From JBOGGX01 sp050744245 (lineage in GTDB: Bacteria; Actinomycetota; Acidimicrobiia; Acidimicrobiales; JBOGGX01): a stretch of 6,377 nt of DNA. The notes beneath the pieces are model-generated. The model was not told where the DNA came from. It worked only from the letters and a program-made list of their open reading frames with translations, and did not search any database. Position numbers and translations under genes: made by a program. Below are positions 1-6,377 of this stretch, piece after piece (the stretch's first letter is position 1; every line of letters begins with the position of its first letter). The stretch spans positions 1 through 6,377 of the forward strand of contig JBOGGX010000269.1 of assembly GCA_050744245.1 (NCBI GenBank), given 5' to 3'.

Positions 1-541
1 GAACGACGATCAGGTGATCAGCGAGACAGCACCAGTCTCAGGCCCATCCAACCCGCCAACCTCAGCGATCAGCCGCGACCAAACGCCTCGTCAGCGCTGA
101 ACGCCTGGGGTTCGAGAATCCGAGCTAACGCTGGGAGCGGGGGCGCAACGGCGACCAAGTTGAGGTTCGTGACATGGGAGCCCCGCGGGTGCAATGAGAT
201 CGCGTTCAGCGCAGGCCGGGCGACGTTCCGTCCGGCGGTGTCACCCAGTCGACCACGATGGTCGTTGCCGAACCGTACTGGTACGACATCGCCGTCAAGT
301 TGGTCACCGGCTGGCCACGAGCTCGGTTGACCTGAGCTACACCTTTCCCCCGGCCGTGCCACCGGATCCGGCCCCGGTGTCCATCCCGGACGCGCCGACA
401 CCCGTCGCCGCCGGACCCGTGTTGAACCCCGGTGTCCCGGTGTTGTCGAAGGTGGCCTGAAGGGCACCCGGTGCGGCCGCTCGGGAAAAGATCGGGATTG
501 CCCCGGCCGGAGCGGCCGTACTCCGTTCGCTCCTGTACGTC
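1..541. other. Region without a convincing intact gene; possible decayed coding sequence
   Basis: No open frame here has a good start, ribosome binding site and protein-like composition over its full length. Three forward frames nevertheless carry protein-like stretches with high third-position GC, one after another. Around 151-243 one frame reads like KLRFVTWEPRGCNEIAF. Around 210-310 a second frame contains MVVAEPYWYDIAVKLVTG and stops at 333-335. Around 314-460 a third frame contains DLSYTFPPAVPPDPAP and stops at 458-460. Each hand-over shifts the frame in the same direction, as expected for a gene broken by small indels, but chance open frames are common in GC-rich DNA. The first 150 bases are less GC-biased and show only three scattered GATCAG copies (8-13, 16-21, 67-72). 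I cannot name a protein family for any of it. An intergenic region is the main alternative. Confidence 0.3.
474..518. repeat. 9-bp perfect inverted repeat upstream of the hydrolase gene
   Basis: CGGCCGCTC at 474-482 is matched exactly by GAGCGGCCG at 510-518, with 27 bases between the arms. The right part can also fold by itself, because CGGCCG at 504-509 and 513-518 flank a GAG loop. It lies 14 bases after the stop of the last coding-like stretch and 56 bases before the hydrolase start. It could therefore be a hairpin ending upstream transcription or a leader structure. No T-run follows, so it is not a canonical intrinsic terminator. The symmetry is certain; the function is unknown, and such palindromes arise easily in this GC range. 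Confidence 0.4.
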
Positions 542-574
542 GTGCTGCTTCGCAAGAAGCGAGACTGGTCGGCC

Positions 575-1414
575 ATGGCCGAAGTCGTCATCCTCGGCAG
601 CGGCACGCCGAACCCCGACCCGGGGCGGGCCGGGGCCGCGCTGGCCGTGGTGGCCGACCAGGCGTGGCTGCTGGTCGATTGCGGGCGGGGGGCGACGCAG
701 CGGGCCATCGATGCCGGACTCGACCTGACCTCGCTCGTCGCCGTCGCCATCACCCATCACCACTCCGATCACCTCAGCGATCTGGCCACGCTGGCCGCGG
801 CGAGGTGGACGGCGGGCGCGGCCTCGCCTCTCGTGGTCGTCGCCCCGAACGGCCCAGCGGCGCGCTTCGCTCGGCGTTGCCTTGACGGCTTCGACGATCA
901 GGCGTTCCACCGCCAGGCGCCGCGCTCGGCCGGGCGCCGCCCGGCGATCGAAGTCAACGGCTTTTACGGGTCACAACGCGTGGCACCCGTCTTGGCCGCG
1001 GCCGGCTGGGATCTGAAAAGCGTGCTGGTCGACCACCATCCGATCGAGCCCGCGGTCGGCTACGTCGTCGAGCACGGCGGCCTGCGGGTTGCGGTCAGCG
1101 GCGACACCGCAGTATGCGACGGCCTACGCCAGCTGGCTCGCGGGGTCGACGTGCTGGTGCACGAGACGCTGCTGTCCAGCCGCGTGTCGCCGGCGTTGCT
1201 CGAGTGGAACGCCGGGGCTCGAGCCGTCGGTGCGCTCGCCGCCGAGGCGCGCCCGGGCACGCTCGTCTTGACGCATCTGATCCCCGCGCCGAGGTCGCCC
1301 GAGGACGAACGCGCCTTTCTCGACGAGGTGCGCGCCGGCGGGTTCGACGGGTCGACCGTCGTCGCGCGAGACCTGCTGCGCATCCCGATCCAGGACCGGC
1401 CCGGCGAGGCCTGA
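575..1414 (+). CDS. MBL-fold metallo-hydrolase (RNase Z / arylsulfatase AtsA-like)
   Basis: This is a 279-residue protein of the metallo-beta-lactamase fold, a likely soluble cytoplasmic two-metal hydrolase; no signal peptide or membrane segment is visible. It opens with a beta-strand and the loop GSGTPNPDPGRAG typical of RNase Z/AtsA-like members. Metal-ligand motifs follow in order: HHHSDH at 61-66 (ligands H61, H63, D65, H66), the histidine of HHPIEPAVGY (H155), SGDT (D177), and LTHLIP (H234). VHET lies at 195-198. The region where relatives usually carry a further conserved histidine reads EWNAGARAVG (210-219), with asparagine in its place. The substrate cannot be told from sequence; the tRNA 3'-processing motif set of true RNase Z (HST, THxSxRY) is absent, so RNase Z itself is unlikely. 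The ATG at 575 is chosen because the family-typical N-terminus begins there; an in-frame GTG at 542 would add 11 atypical residues. Only a weak purine-rich stretch (554-564) precedes it. Confidence 0.9.
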   Translation: MAEVVILGSGTPNPDPGRAGAALAVVADQAWLLVDCGRGATQRAIDAGLDLTSLVAVAITHHHSDHLSDLATLAAARWTAGAASPLVVVAPNGPAARFARRCLDGFDDQAFHRQAPRSAGRRPAIEVNGFYGSQRVAPVLAAAGWDLKSVLVDHHPIEPAVGYVVEHGGLRVAVSGDTAVCDGLRQLARGVDVLVHETLLSSRVSPALLEWNAGARAVGALAAEARPGTLVLTHLIPAPRSPEDERAFLDEVRAGGFDGSTVVARDLLRIPIQDRPGEA

Positions 1415-1466
1415 CCGGCCGTCACGCGGAGGGTTCGGGCGTAGGGTCGCGGCGTCATCGTCTGGT

Positions 1467-1473
1467 GGAGGAG
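1467..1473 (+). promoter_or_regulatory. Strong ribosome binding site of the glutamate dehydrogenase gene
   Basis: GGAGGAG ends 7 bases before the ATG at 1481, close to an ideal Shine-Dalgarno sequence and spacing. It fixes the start of the dehydrogenase. Another ATG at 1474 is in a different frame and too close to this site. The site is far stronger than anything in front of the upstream hydrolase gene, suggesting higher translation of the dehydrogenase if both share a transcript. Confidence 0.85.
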
Positions 1474-1480
1474 ATGCGTC

Positions 1481-4400
1481 ATGAGCCGACGGGTCGAGGA
1501 GACCAGCGCGGAGCATCTGGACGAGGTCGCCGAGCTGGCCCGGAAGCGGCAGCCAGGCCCCGCGGGCGAGGAGACGGCGGCCTTCCTGGCGACCTACTAC
1601 GCCGCCGCCGCGCCCGAGGACGTGGCCGGGACCAACCCCCTCGACCTGTACGGCGTGGCCCTCGCCCACCGCGAGCTGGGCGCCAGGCGGACACCGGGTC
1701 ACGCCACAGTGAGGGTCGTCGCTCCCCGCTTCGACGTCCACGGCTGGGCGTCGAAGCACGCGGTGGTGCAGATCGTCACCGACGACATGCCGTTCATCGT
1801 CGACTCGGTGCGGATGGCCATCAGCGCACGCGGCATCGGCATCCACGTCCTGCACCACCCCGTCATCAACGACGAGTCGTTCGTGCACGTCGAGGTCGAC
1901 CGATCGGCGGCGGAGGACGCCGAGGCGCTCGAGGCCGACCTGCGATCGGCGCTGGCCGACGTGCGGGCCGCGGTCGACGACTGGCAGCCCCTGCTTCGTG
2001 ACCTCGGACAGACCGTCGCCACCCTGGCAACGGAGGCGGCCGGATGGGTTCCACCGGACGAGCTCGACGAGGCGATCGCGTTCCTCCAGTGGCTGGCCGA
2101 CGACAACTTCACCTTCCTCGGCGCCCGCAGCTACGAGCTGCTGCGCGCGGGCGGCCAGGCCGGGCTGCGGCTCGTCCCCGGGTCTGGGCTCGGCATCCTC
2201 CGGGATGCGGACCCGGCAGACGCCGCTGGCGGTGGCGGCGCCCCGGCCGTCAGCAAGCTCTCGCCCACGGCCCTGCGCCTGGCCGTCGAGCCGACCCCGC
2301 TGACGCTCACCAAGGCCAATGCCGTCTCGACCGTCCACCGTCCGACCCGGCTCGACTACATCGGCGTCAAGCGGTTCGACGCCGACGGCCGGGTCGTGGG
2401 CGAGCGCCGCTACCTCGGGTTGTTCACGTCGCGCATGTACACGACGCCCCCGGCCCAGATTCCCCTGCTGCGGCGCAAAACGGCGCTGGTGCTCGAGCAC
2501 AGCGGCTTTCCGCCGGGCAGCCACGCGGCCAAGGACCTGGTGGCCACGCTCGACACCTTTCCCCGCGACGAGCTGGTCCAGATCAGCCCGGCCGACCTTT
2601 ACGACATCGCCATGGGCATCCTCCATCTCCAGGAGCGCCGGCGCACCCGGCTGTTCCTGCGCCGCGACGACTTCGGGCGCTGGTGGTCTGCCCTCGTCTT
2701 CCTCCCCCGCGACCGCTACAACACCGACACCCGCACCGCCGTCCAGGAGCTGCTGCGCGCCGCCCTCGGCGGCTCCGAGGTCACCTACGACGCCAGGGTC
2801 ACCGAATCGGTGCTGGCCCGGCTGCACTTCGTCGTGCGCGGGACCGAGGCGGCCGAGGCCGTCGACGTCGAAGGCCTCGAGCGGAGGATCGCGGCCGCGG
2901 TGCGCGACTGGTCGGACCACCTCCGCGACCTCCTGATCGACGAGCACGGAGAGGAGATCGGCATCGCCCGGGCCGAGCGGTACGCGGGGGCGTTCGCGCC
3001 CGGCTACCGCAGCGACCACACGGTGCGCACCGCGGCCGCCGACATCGCCCGGCTCGAGGTCCTCGGCGCCCAGGGCCGGGCCGAGGCGCTCGATGCCCAC
3101 CTCTACCGCCGGCTCGAGGCTCCGCCCGACGAGCTCCGGCTCCGCGTGTTCAGGATCGGTCCGCCCGTGCCCGTATCCGACCTGGTCCCGGTGCTCGAGG
3201 ACCTTGGCGCCAGCGTGGTCGACCAGCGGCCCTACACCGTGGCCCGGGCCGGGGCCGACCCGAACCACATCTACGACATCGGGCTGCGGGTGCGGGTGCC
3301 GGTCCACGTCGACGACGACGGGGGCAGAGTGGTGGACACACTCCACGCGGTGTGGGACGGGCGGACCCAGAGCGACGGCTTCCACCGCCTGGTGCTGGGC
3401 GCCGACCTCACCTGGCGGGAGATCGGCGTGGTCAGGGCGTACGCCCGCTACCTACGCCAGGCCGGGGTGCCGTTCTCCCAGCAGTACGTCGAGGAGTGCG
3501 TCTGCGCCCACCCGACGATCATGCGCGCCCTCATGGCGTTGTTCCATGCCCGGTTCGATCTGGACGGCGACCGGCTGGCGGCCGACGACCTCACCCGTGA
3601 GCTCGCGATCATGCTCGACGGCGTCGCCAGCCTCGACGAGGACCGGGTGCTGCGCTGCCTGCTGACCCTGGTCCAGGCCACGCTGCGCACCAACGTCCAC
3701 CAGGTTGTGGCCGATGGATCGCCCAAGGACTACCTCAGCTTCAAGTTCGATCCCGAGGCCATCGCGTTCCTGCCGCTGCCGCGGCCCCATCGGGAGATCT
3801 TCGTGTACTCGCCGCGGGTGGAGGGCGTCCACCTGCGGGGCGGGGGCGTCGGGCGGGGTGGCCTGCGGTGGTCCGATCGCCGGGAGGACTACCGGACCGA
3901 GGTTCTCGGGCTCATGAAGGCGCAGATGGTCAAGAACGCGGTGATCGTGCCGGCCGGCGCCAAGGGCGGGTTCATCGTCAAGCGAACGCCGGCGACCATG
4001 GACGACCTGCGGGCCGAGGTCGTGGCGTGCTACCGCATCTTCATCTCCGGGCTCCTCGACCTGACCGACAACCTGGTCGCAGGAGCGGTGGAGCCGCCAC
4101 CCGATGTGGTCCGCCACGACGGCGACGACCCGTACCTGGTGGTCGCGGCGGACAAGGGCACGGCCACCTTCTCCGACCTCGCCAACCAGGTCGCGGCCGA
4201 GTACGGCTTCTGGCTGGGCGATGCGTTCGCCTCGGGCGGCTCGGCCGGGTACGACCACAAGCGGATGGGGATCACCGCCCGTGGCGCATGGGAGTCGGTC
4301 AAGCGCCACTTCAGGGAGCTCGGCATCGACGTCCAGACCACACCGATCACCGCGGTCGGCATCGGCGACATGTCGGGCGATGTCTTCGGCAACGGGATGC

Positions 4401-6238
4401 TGCTCTCGGACCAGCTCGAGCTGGTGGGCGCCTTCAACCATCTCCACGTCGTCATCGACCCACACCCGGACCCGGCCGCCTCCTTCGCCGAGCGGCAACG
4501 GCTGTTCGACCTGCCCCGCTCGACATGGGACGACTACGACCGGGCCGTCCTCTCCCCCGGCGGCGGCGTCTTCGCCCGCTCGGTCAAGTCGATCCCACTC
4601 ACCGACGAGATGCGCTCCGTGCTCGACGTCGATGCCGAGGCGATGACGCCGAACGAGTTGGTCAGAGCCCTGCTGCGAGCCCCGGTCGAGCTGCTCTGGA
4701 ACGGCGGCATCGGAACCTACGTCAAGGCCTCGACCGAGAGCCAGTCCGACGCCGGCGACAAGGCCAATGACGGCGTGCGGGTCGACGCCACCGAACTCCG
4801 GTGCAAGGTGATCGGCGAGGGCGGCAACCTCGGGCTCACCCAGCGGGCGCGCATCGAGTTCGCCCGATTGGGCGGGCGGGTCAACACCGACGCCATCGAC
4901 AACTCGGCCGGCGTCGACTGCTCCGACCACGAGGTCAACATCAAGATCGTCCTCGATCGGGTGGTGGCCGACGGCGACCTCACCGTCAAGCAGCGCAACG
5001 AGCTGCTGGCGGAGATGACCGACGAGGTCGGTGAACTGGTGCTGGCCGACAACGTCCGCCAGAACCAGGCCCTGGTGAACGCGGTGGTCCAGGCGCCGTC
5101 GCTCATCGACGTGCACCAGCGCTACCTGCGCCACCTGGAGGCTCGAGGAGAGATCGACCGCAGCGTCGAGTTCCTGCCGACGGACGAGGCGTTGGCCGAG
5201 CTCAAGGCGGCCGATGCCGGACTGAGCTCGCCGGAGTTCGCCGTGCTCCTGGCCTACACCAAGAACCTCCTCGCCGCCGACCTGGTCGCGTCCGACCTGC
5301 CCGACGACCCATGGTGCGACGGAGTGCTCCTCGGCTACTTCCCCGGTCCGTTGCGGACGCGGTACCCCGACCGCATCCGCGACCACCGTCTGCGCCGCGA
5401 GATCGTGGCCACCGTGCTCGCCAACGATGTCGTCGACCATCAGGGGATCACCTCGGTGTTCCGCCTGCGCGACGAGACCGGCGCCGAGCCGGCCGAGGCC
5501 GTCGGCGCCGTTCTGGCCGCCACCGAGATCTTCGACCTTCGTGACTTCCGGTCCCGCGTCGCCGCCCTCGACCACCGCGTGCCGGCCGCGGTGCAGACCA
5601 GGATGCTGCTCGAGTCGCGCAAGGTGGCCGAGCGGGGCGCCCGCTGGCTGCTCAGGGCGAAGCTGGACGGGACACTCGACGAGACCATCGGCCGCTATCG
5701 CCCCGGCGTGGCGACGATGATCGTCGTCCTGCCCTCGCTCCTGGTCGGGAGCGAGAAGGTGGCGTACGACCGGCTCGTCGGCGACCTGACGGTCGCCGGC
5801 GTGCCCGAGGCCGACGCGACCCGCACCGGTGAGTTCGAGGAGCTGTTCGCCGGGTTCGACTGTGTCGACCTGGCGGAGGCCGCGGGCGTGCCCGTCGAGC
5901 AGGCCGCGGCGGTGCGCTACCAGCTCGAGGATCGGCTCGGGCTGCGCTGGCTGCAGGACCACATCCTCGCCCTGCCCCGTGACAACCGGTGGCAGGCCCT
6001 GGCCCGGCTGTCGCTGCGGGAAGACCTCCACGCCCAGCTGCGCCGGCTCGCCGCCATCATGCTGGACCAGGCCGGCGATCCGGGCGAGCCCGCCGACCGG
6101 CGGGTGAGCCGGTGGGCGACGAGCCACGAGCCCCAGGTCAGCCGGCTGGCCATGGTCCTCTCCGACATCAGGGCCACCGGCACGGCCGACCTGGCCACGC
6201 TGTCGGTCGGTCTGCGGGAGGTGGCCCAGGTCGGCTAG
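1481..6238 (+). CDS. gdh: NAD-dependent glutamate dehydrogenase, large GDH180 class (EC 1.4.1.2)
   Basis: It oxidatively deaminates L-glutamate with NAD+ to 2-oxoglutarate, ammonium and NADH in the cytoplasm, mainly a catabolic role. At 1585 residues it matches the usual size of about 1600. The N-terminal half holds ACT-like regulatory modules, roughly 85-175 (DDMPFIVDSV at 101-110), 388-453 and 551-605. The catalytic domain (about 680-1190) has GRGGLRWSDR (791-800), MKAQMVKNA (812-820), PAGAKGGF (824-831; K828 the likely catalytic lysine), AADKGTATFSD (889-899; D891 the likely catalytic aspartate), the dinucleotide loop GIGDMSGDVFGNG (960-972), LLWNGGIGTYVKA (1071-1083), GEGGNLGLTQ (1112-1121) and DAIDNSAGVDCSDHEVNIK (1137-1155). 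A helical C-terminal domain follows (PEFAVLLAYTKNLL at 1251-1264). No frameshift or missing catalytic motif is seen. In mycobacteria and corynebacteria the related enzyme is inhibited by the FHA proteins GarA/OdhI; no such gene lies here. Residue roles are by family analogy. Confidence 0.97.
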   Translation: MSRRVEETSAEHLDEVAELARKRQPGPAGEETAAFLATYYAAAAPEDVAGTNPLDLYGVALAHRELGARRTPGHATVRVVAPRFDVHGWASKHAVVQIVTDDMPFIVDSVRMAISARGIGIHVLHHPVINDESFVHVEVDRSAAEDAEALEADLRSALADVRAAVDDWQPLLRDLGQTVATLATEAAGWVPPDELDEAIAFLQWLADDNFTFLGARSYELLRAGGQAGLRLVPGSGLGILRDADPADAAGGGGAPAVSKLSPTALRLAVEPTPLTLTKANAVSTVHRPTRLDYIGVKRFDADGRVVGERRYLGLFTSRMYTTPPAQIPLLRRKTALVLEHSGFPPGSHAAKDLVATLDTFPRDELVQISPADLYDIAMGILHLQERRRTRLFLRRDDFGRWWSALVFLPRDRYNTDTRTAVQELLRAALGGSEVTYDARVTESVLARLHFVVRGTEAAEAVDVEGLERRIAAAVRDWSDHLRDLLIDEHGEEIGIARAERYAGAFAPGYRSDHTVRTAAADIARLEVLGAQGRAEALDAHLYRRLEAPPDELRLRVFRIGPPVPVSDLVPVLEDLGASVVDQRPYTVARAGADPNHIYDIGLRVRVPVHVDDDGGRVVDTLHAVWDGRTQSDGFHRLVLGADLTWREIGVVRAYARYLRQAGVPFSQQYVEECVCAHPTIMRALMALFHARFDLDGDRLAADDLTRELAIMLDGVASLDEDRVLRCLLTLVQATLRTNVHQVVADGSPKDYLSFKFDPEAIAFLPLPRPHREIFVYSPRVEGVHLRGGGVGRGGLRWSDRREDYRTEVLGLMKAQMVKNAVIVPAGAKGGFIVKRTPATMDDLRAEVVACYRIFISGLLDLTDNLVAGAVEPPPDVVRHDGDDPYLVVAADKGTATFSDLANQVAAEYGFWLGDAFASGGSAGYDHKRMGITARGAWESVKRHFRELGIDVQTTPITAVGIGDMSGDVFGNGMLLSDQLELVGAFNHLHVVIDPHPDPAASFAERQRLFDLPRSTWDDYDRAVLSPGGGVFARSVKSIPLTDEMRSVLDVDAEAMTPNELVRALLRAPVELLWNGGIGTYVKASTESQSDAGDKANDGVRVDATELRCKVIGEGGNLGLTQRARIEFARLGGRVNTDAIDNSAGVDCSDHEVNIKIVLDRVVADGDLTVKQRNELLAEMTDEVGELVLADNVRQNQALVNAVVQAPSLIDVHQRYLRHLEARGEIDRSVEFLPTDEALAELKAADAGLSSPEFAVLLAYTKNLLAADLVASDLPDDPWCDGVLLGYFPGPLRTRYPDRIRDHRLRREIVATVLANDVVDHQGITSVFRLRDETGAEPAEAVGAVLAATEIFDLRDFRSRVAALDHRVPAAVQTRMLLESRKVAERGARWLLRAKLDGTLDETIGRYRPGVATMIVVLPSLLVGSEKVAYDRLVGDLTVAGVPEADATRTGEFEELFAGFDCVDLAEAAGVPVEQAAAVRYQLEDRLGLRWLQDHILALPRDNRWQALARLSLREDLHAQLRRLAAIMLDQAGDPGEPADRRVSRWATSHEPQVSRLAMVLSDIRATGTADLATLSVGLREVAQVG

Positions 6239-6254
6239 CTCGGCGAGCTGCTAG
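6235..6254. terminator. Weak candidate hairpin at the end of the dehydrogenase gene
   Basis: AGCTCG at 6237-6242 and CGAGCT at 6244-6249 are perfect inverted copies overlapping the TAG stop. Realistically this is a 5-bp stem with a GGC loop. CTAGC at 6235-6239 and GCTAG at 6250-6254 offer an alternative outer pairing. A pyrimidine-rich stretch (CTTCTCT, 6257-6263) follows, but no true T-run. It could be a weak terminator, but the stem is short and partly inside the coding region, so a chance palindrome is just as likely. Confidence 0.25.
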
Positions 6255-6376
6255 GACTTCTCTGTCGCGGTGGCGTTGAACTTTTCGGCAAGTTTGATGA
6301 GCGCGAGTATGGCTACTGAGAAGGATCTCCGTACCACCCCACCTGGACTTACGACCTCACGGCGCCAGGACCGGCG
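6251..6376 (-). CDS. Possible C-terminal end of an opposite-strand gene, cut by the window edge
   Basis: On the minus strand an open frame enters at the right edge and stops with TAG at 6253-6251, giving 41 codons without a needed start. Its last residues (SVAILALIKLAEKFNATA and a charged end) look like a normal helical protein C-terminus. Third-position GC is lower than in the two solid genes, which argues against it. If real, it would be convergent with the dehydrogenase gene, with stop codons only about 12 bases apart. An internal GTG at 6337 could alternatively start a 28-residue peptide. I recognise no family, and an intergenic chance frame is the leading alternative. Confidence 0.17.
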   Translation of the reverse strand, partial: RRSWRREVVSPGGVVRRSFSVAILALIKLAEKFNATATEKS

Positions 6377-6377
6377 A

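Noticed and set aside
8..72. Three GATCAG copies, two of them 8 bases apart, as an iteron or operator
   Set aside because: Only three 6-base copies at irregular spacing, with no longer shared unit; too little to call a functional repeat.
542..574. Upstream in-frame GTG as start of the hydrolase
   Set aside because: It would add 11 basic residues not typical of the family, whereas the protein starting at the ATG at 575 begins directly with the characteristic first strand and loop.
206..910. Minus-strand open frame of 234 codons antisense to the start of the hydrolase
   Set aside because: It is Arg/Gly-rich without motifs and overlaps the conserved metal-binding N-terminal half of the hydrolase on the other strand.
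1442..1447. TAGGGT as a possible -10 promoter element before the dehydrogenase gene
   Set aside because: The hexamer resembles actinobacterial -10 elements, but no -35-like sequence lies at suitable spacing, and a single hexamer is expected by chance.
1124..3385. Second long minus-strand open frame (753 codons) across the hydrolase and dehydrogenase genes
   Set aside because: It has the same GC-driven shadow character, spans two unrelated genes and the gap between them, and shows no domain or ribosome binding site.
2044..3600. Plus-strand open frames overlapping the dehydrogenase gene out of frame (also 1114-2001, 3868-4770)
   Set aside because: Their translations are Arg/Pro/Ala-rich low-complexity sequence typical of wrong-frame reading of GC-rich coding DNA.
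3452..6127. Very long open frame (891 codons) on the minus strand, antisense to the dehydrogenase gene
   Set aside because: Its product is rich in Arg, Gly, Val, His and Asp without recognisable motifs, and it lies opposite a clearly conserved gene. Long antisense frames are expected in genes with extreme third-position GC.

Overview
The window is very GC-rich, with G or C at nearly every third codon position in its two clear genes. That composition, together with a GDH180-class glutamate dehydrogenase, points to a high-GC Gram-positive bacterium (Actinomycetota, possibly an uncultured or Acidimicrobiia-like lineage). The lineage is inferred from style and family and is not proven by any marker gene here.

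Layout: positions 1-574 hold no convincing intact gene. This part is less GC-biased than the rest and carries coding-like stretches that jump between three forward frames, possibly a decayed gene, followed by a 9-bp inverted repeat. Positions 575-1414 (+) encode a metallo-beta-lactamase-fold hydrolase of the RNase Z/arylsulfatase-like type with all metal-ligand motifs. After a 66-bp gap with a strong ribosome binding site, positions 1481-6238 (+) encode a 1585-residue NAD-dependent glutamate dehydrogenase of the large (about 180 kDa) class, full length with intact catalytic motifs. The last 139 bp hold a weak hairpin at the gene's stop codon and a possible end of an opposite-strand gene that runs off the window.

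Function: the dehydrogenase converts glutamate to 2-oxoglutarate, ammonium and NADH, linking nitrogen metabolism to the TCA cycle. The hydrolase could be co-transcribed with it, because the gap is short and the strand is the same, but the sequence shows no functional link. I see no mobile element, CRISPR array, tRNA, rRNA, or new defence or biosynthetic system. The window looks like ordinary chromosomal housekeeping sequence with a few small oddities: a substituted histidine in the hydrolase, a diverged coenzyme-domain motif in the dehydrogenase, and the possible gene remnant upstream.
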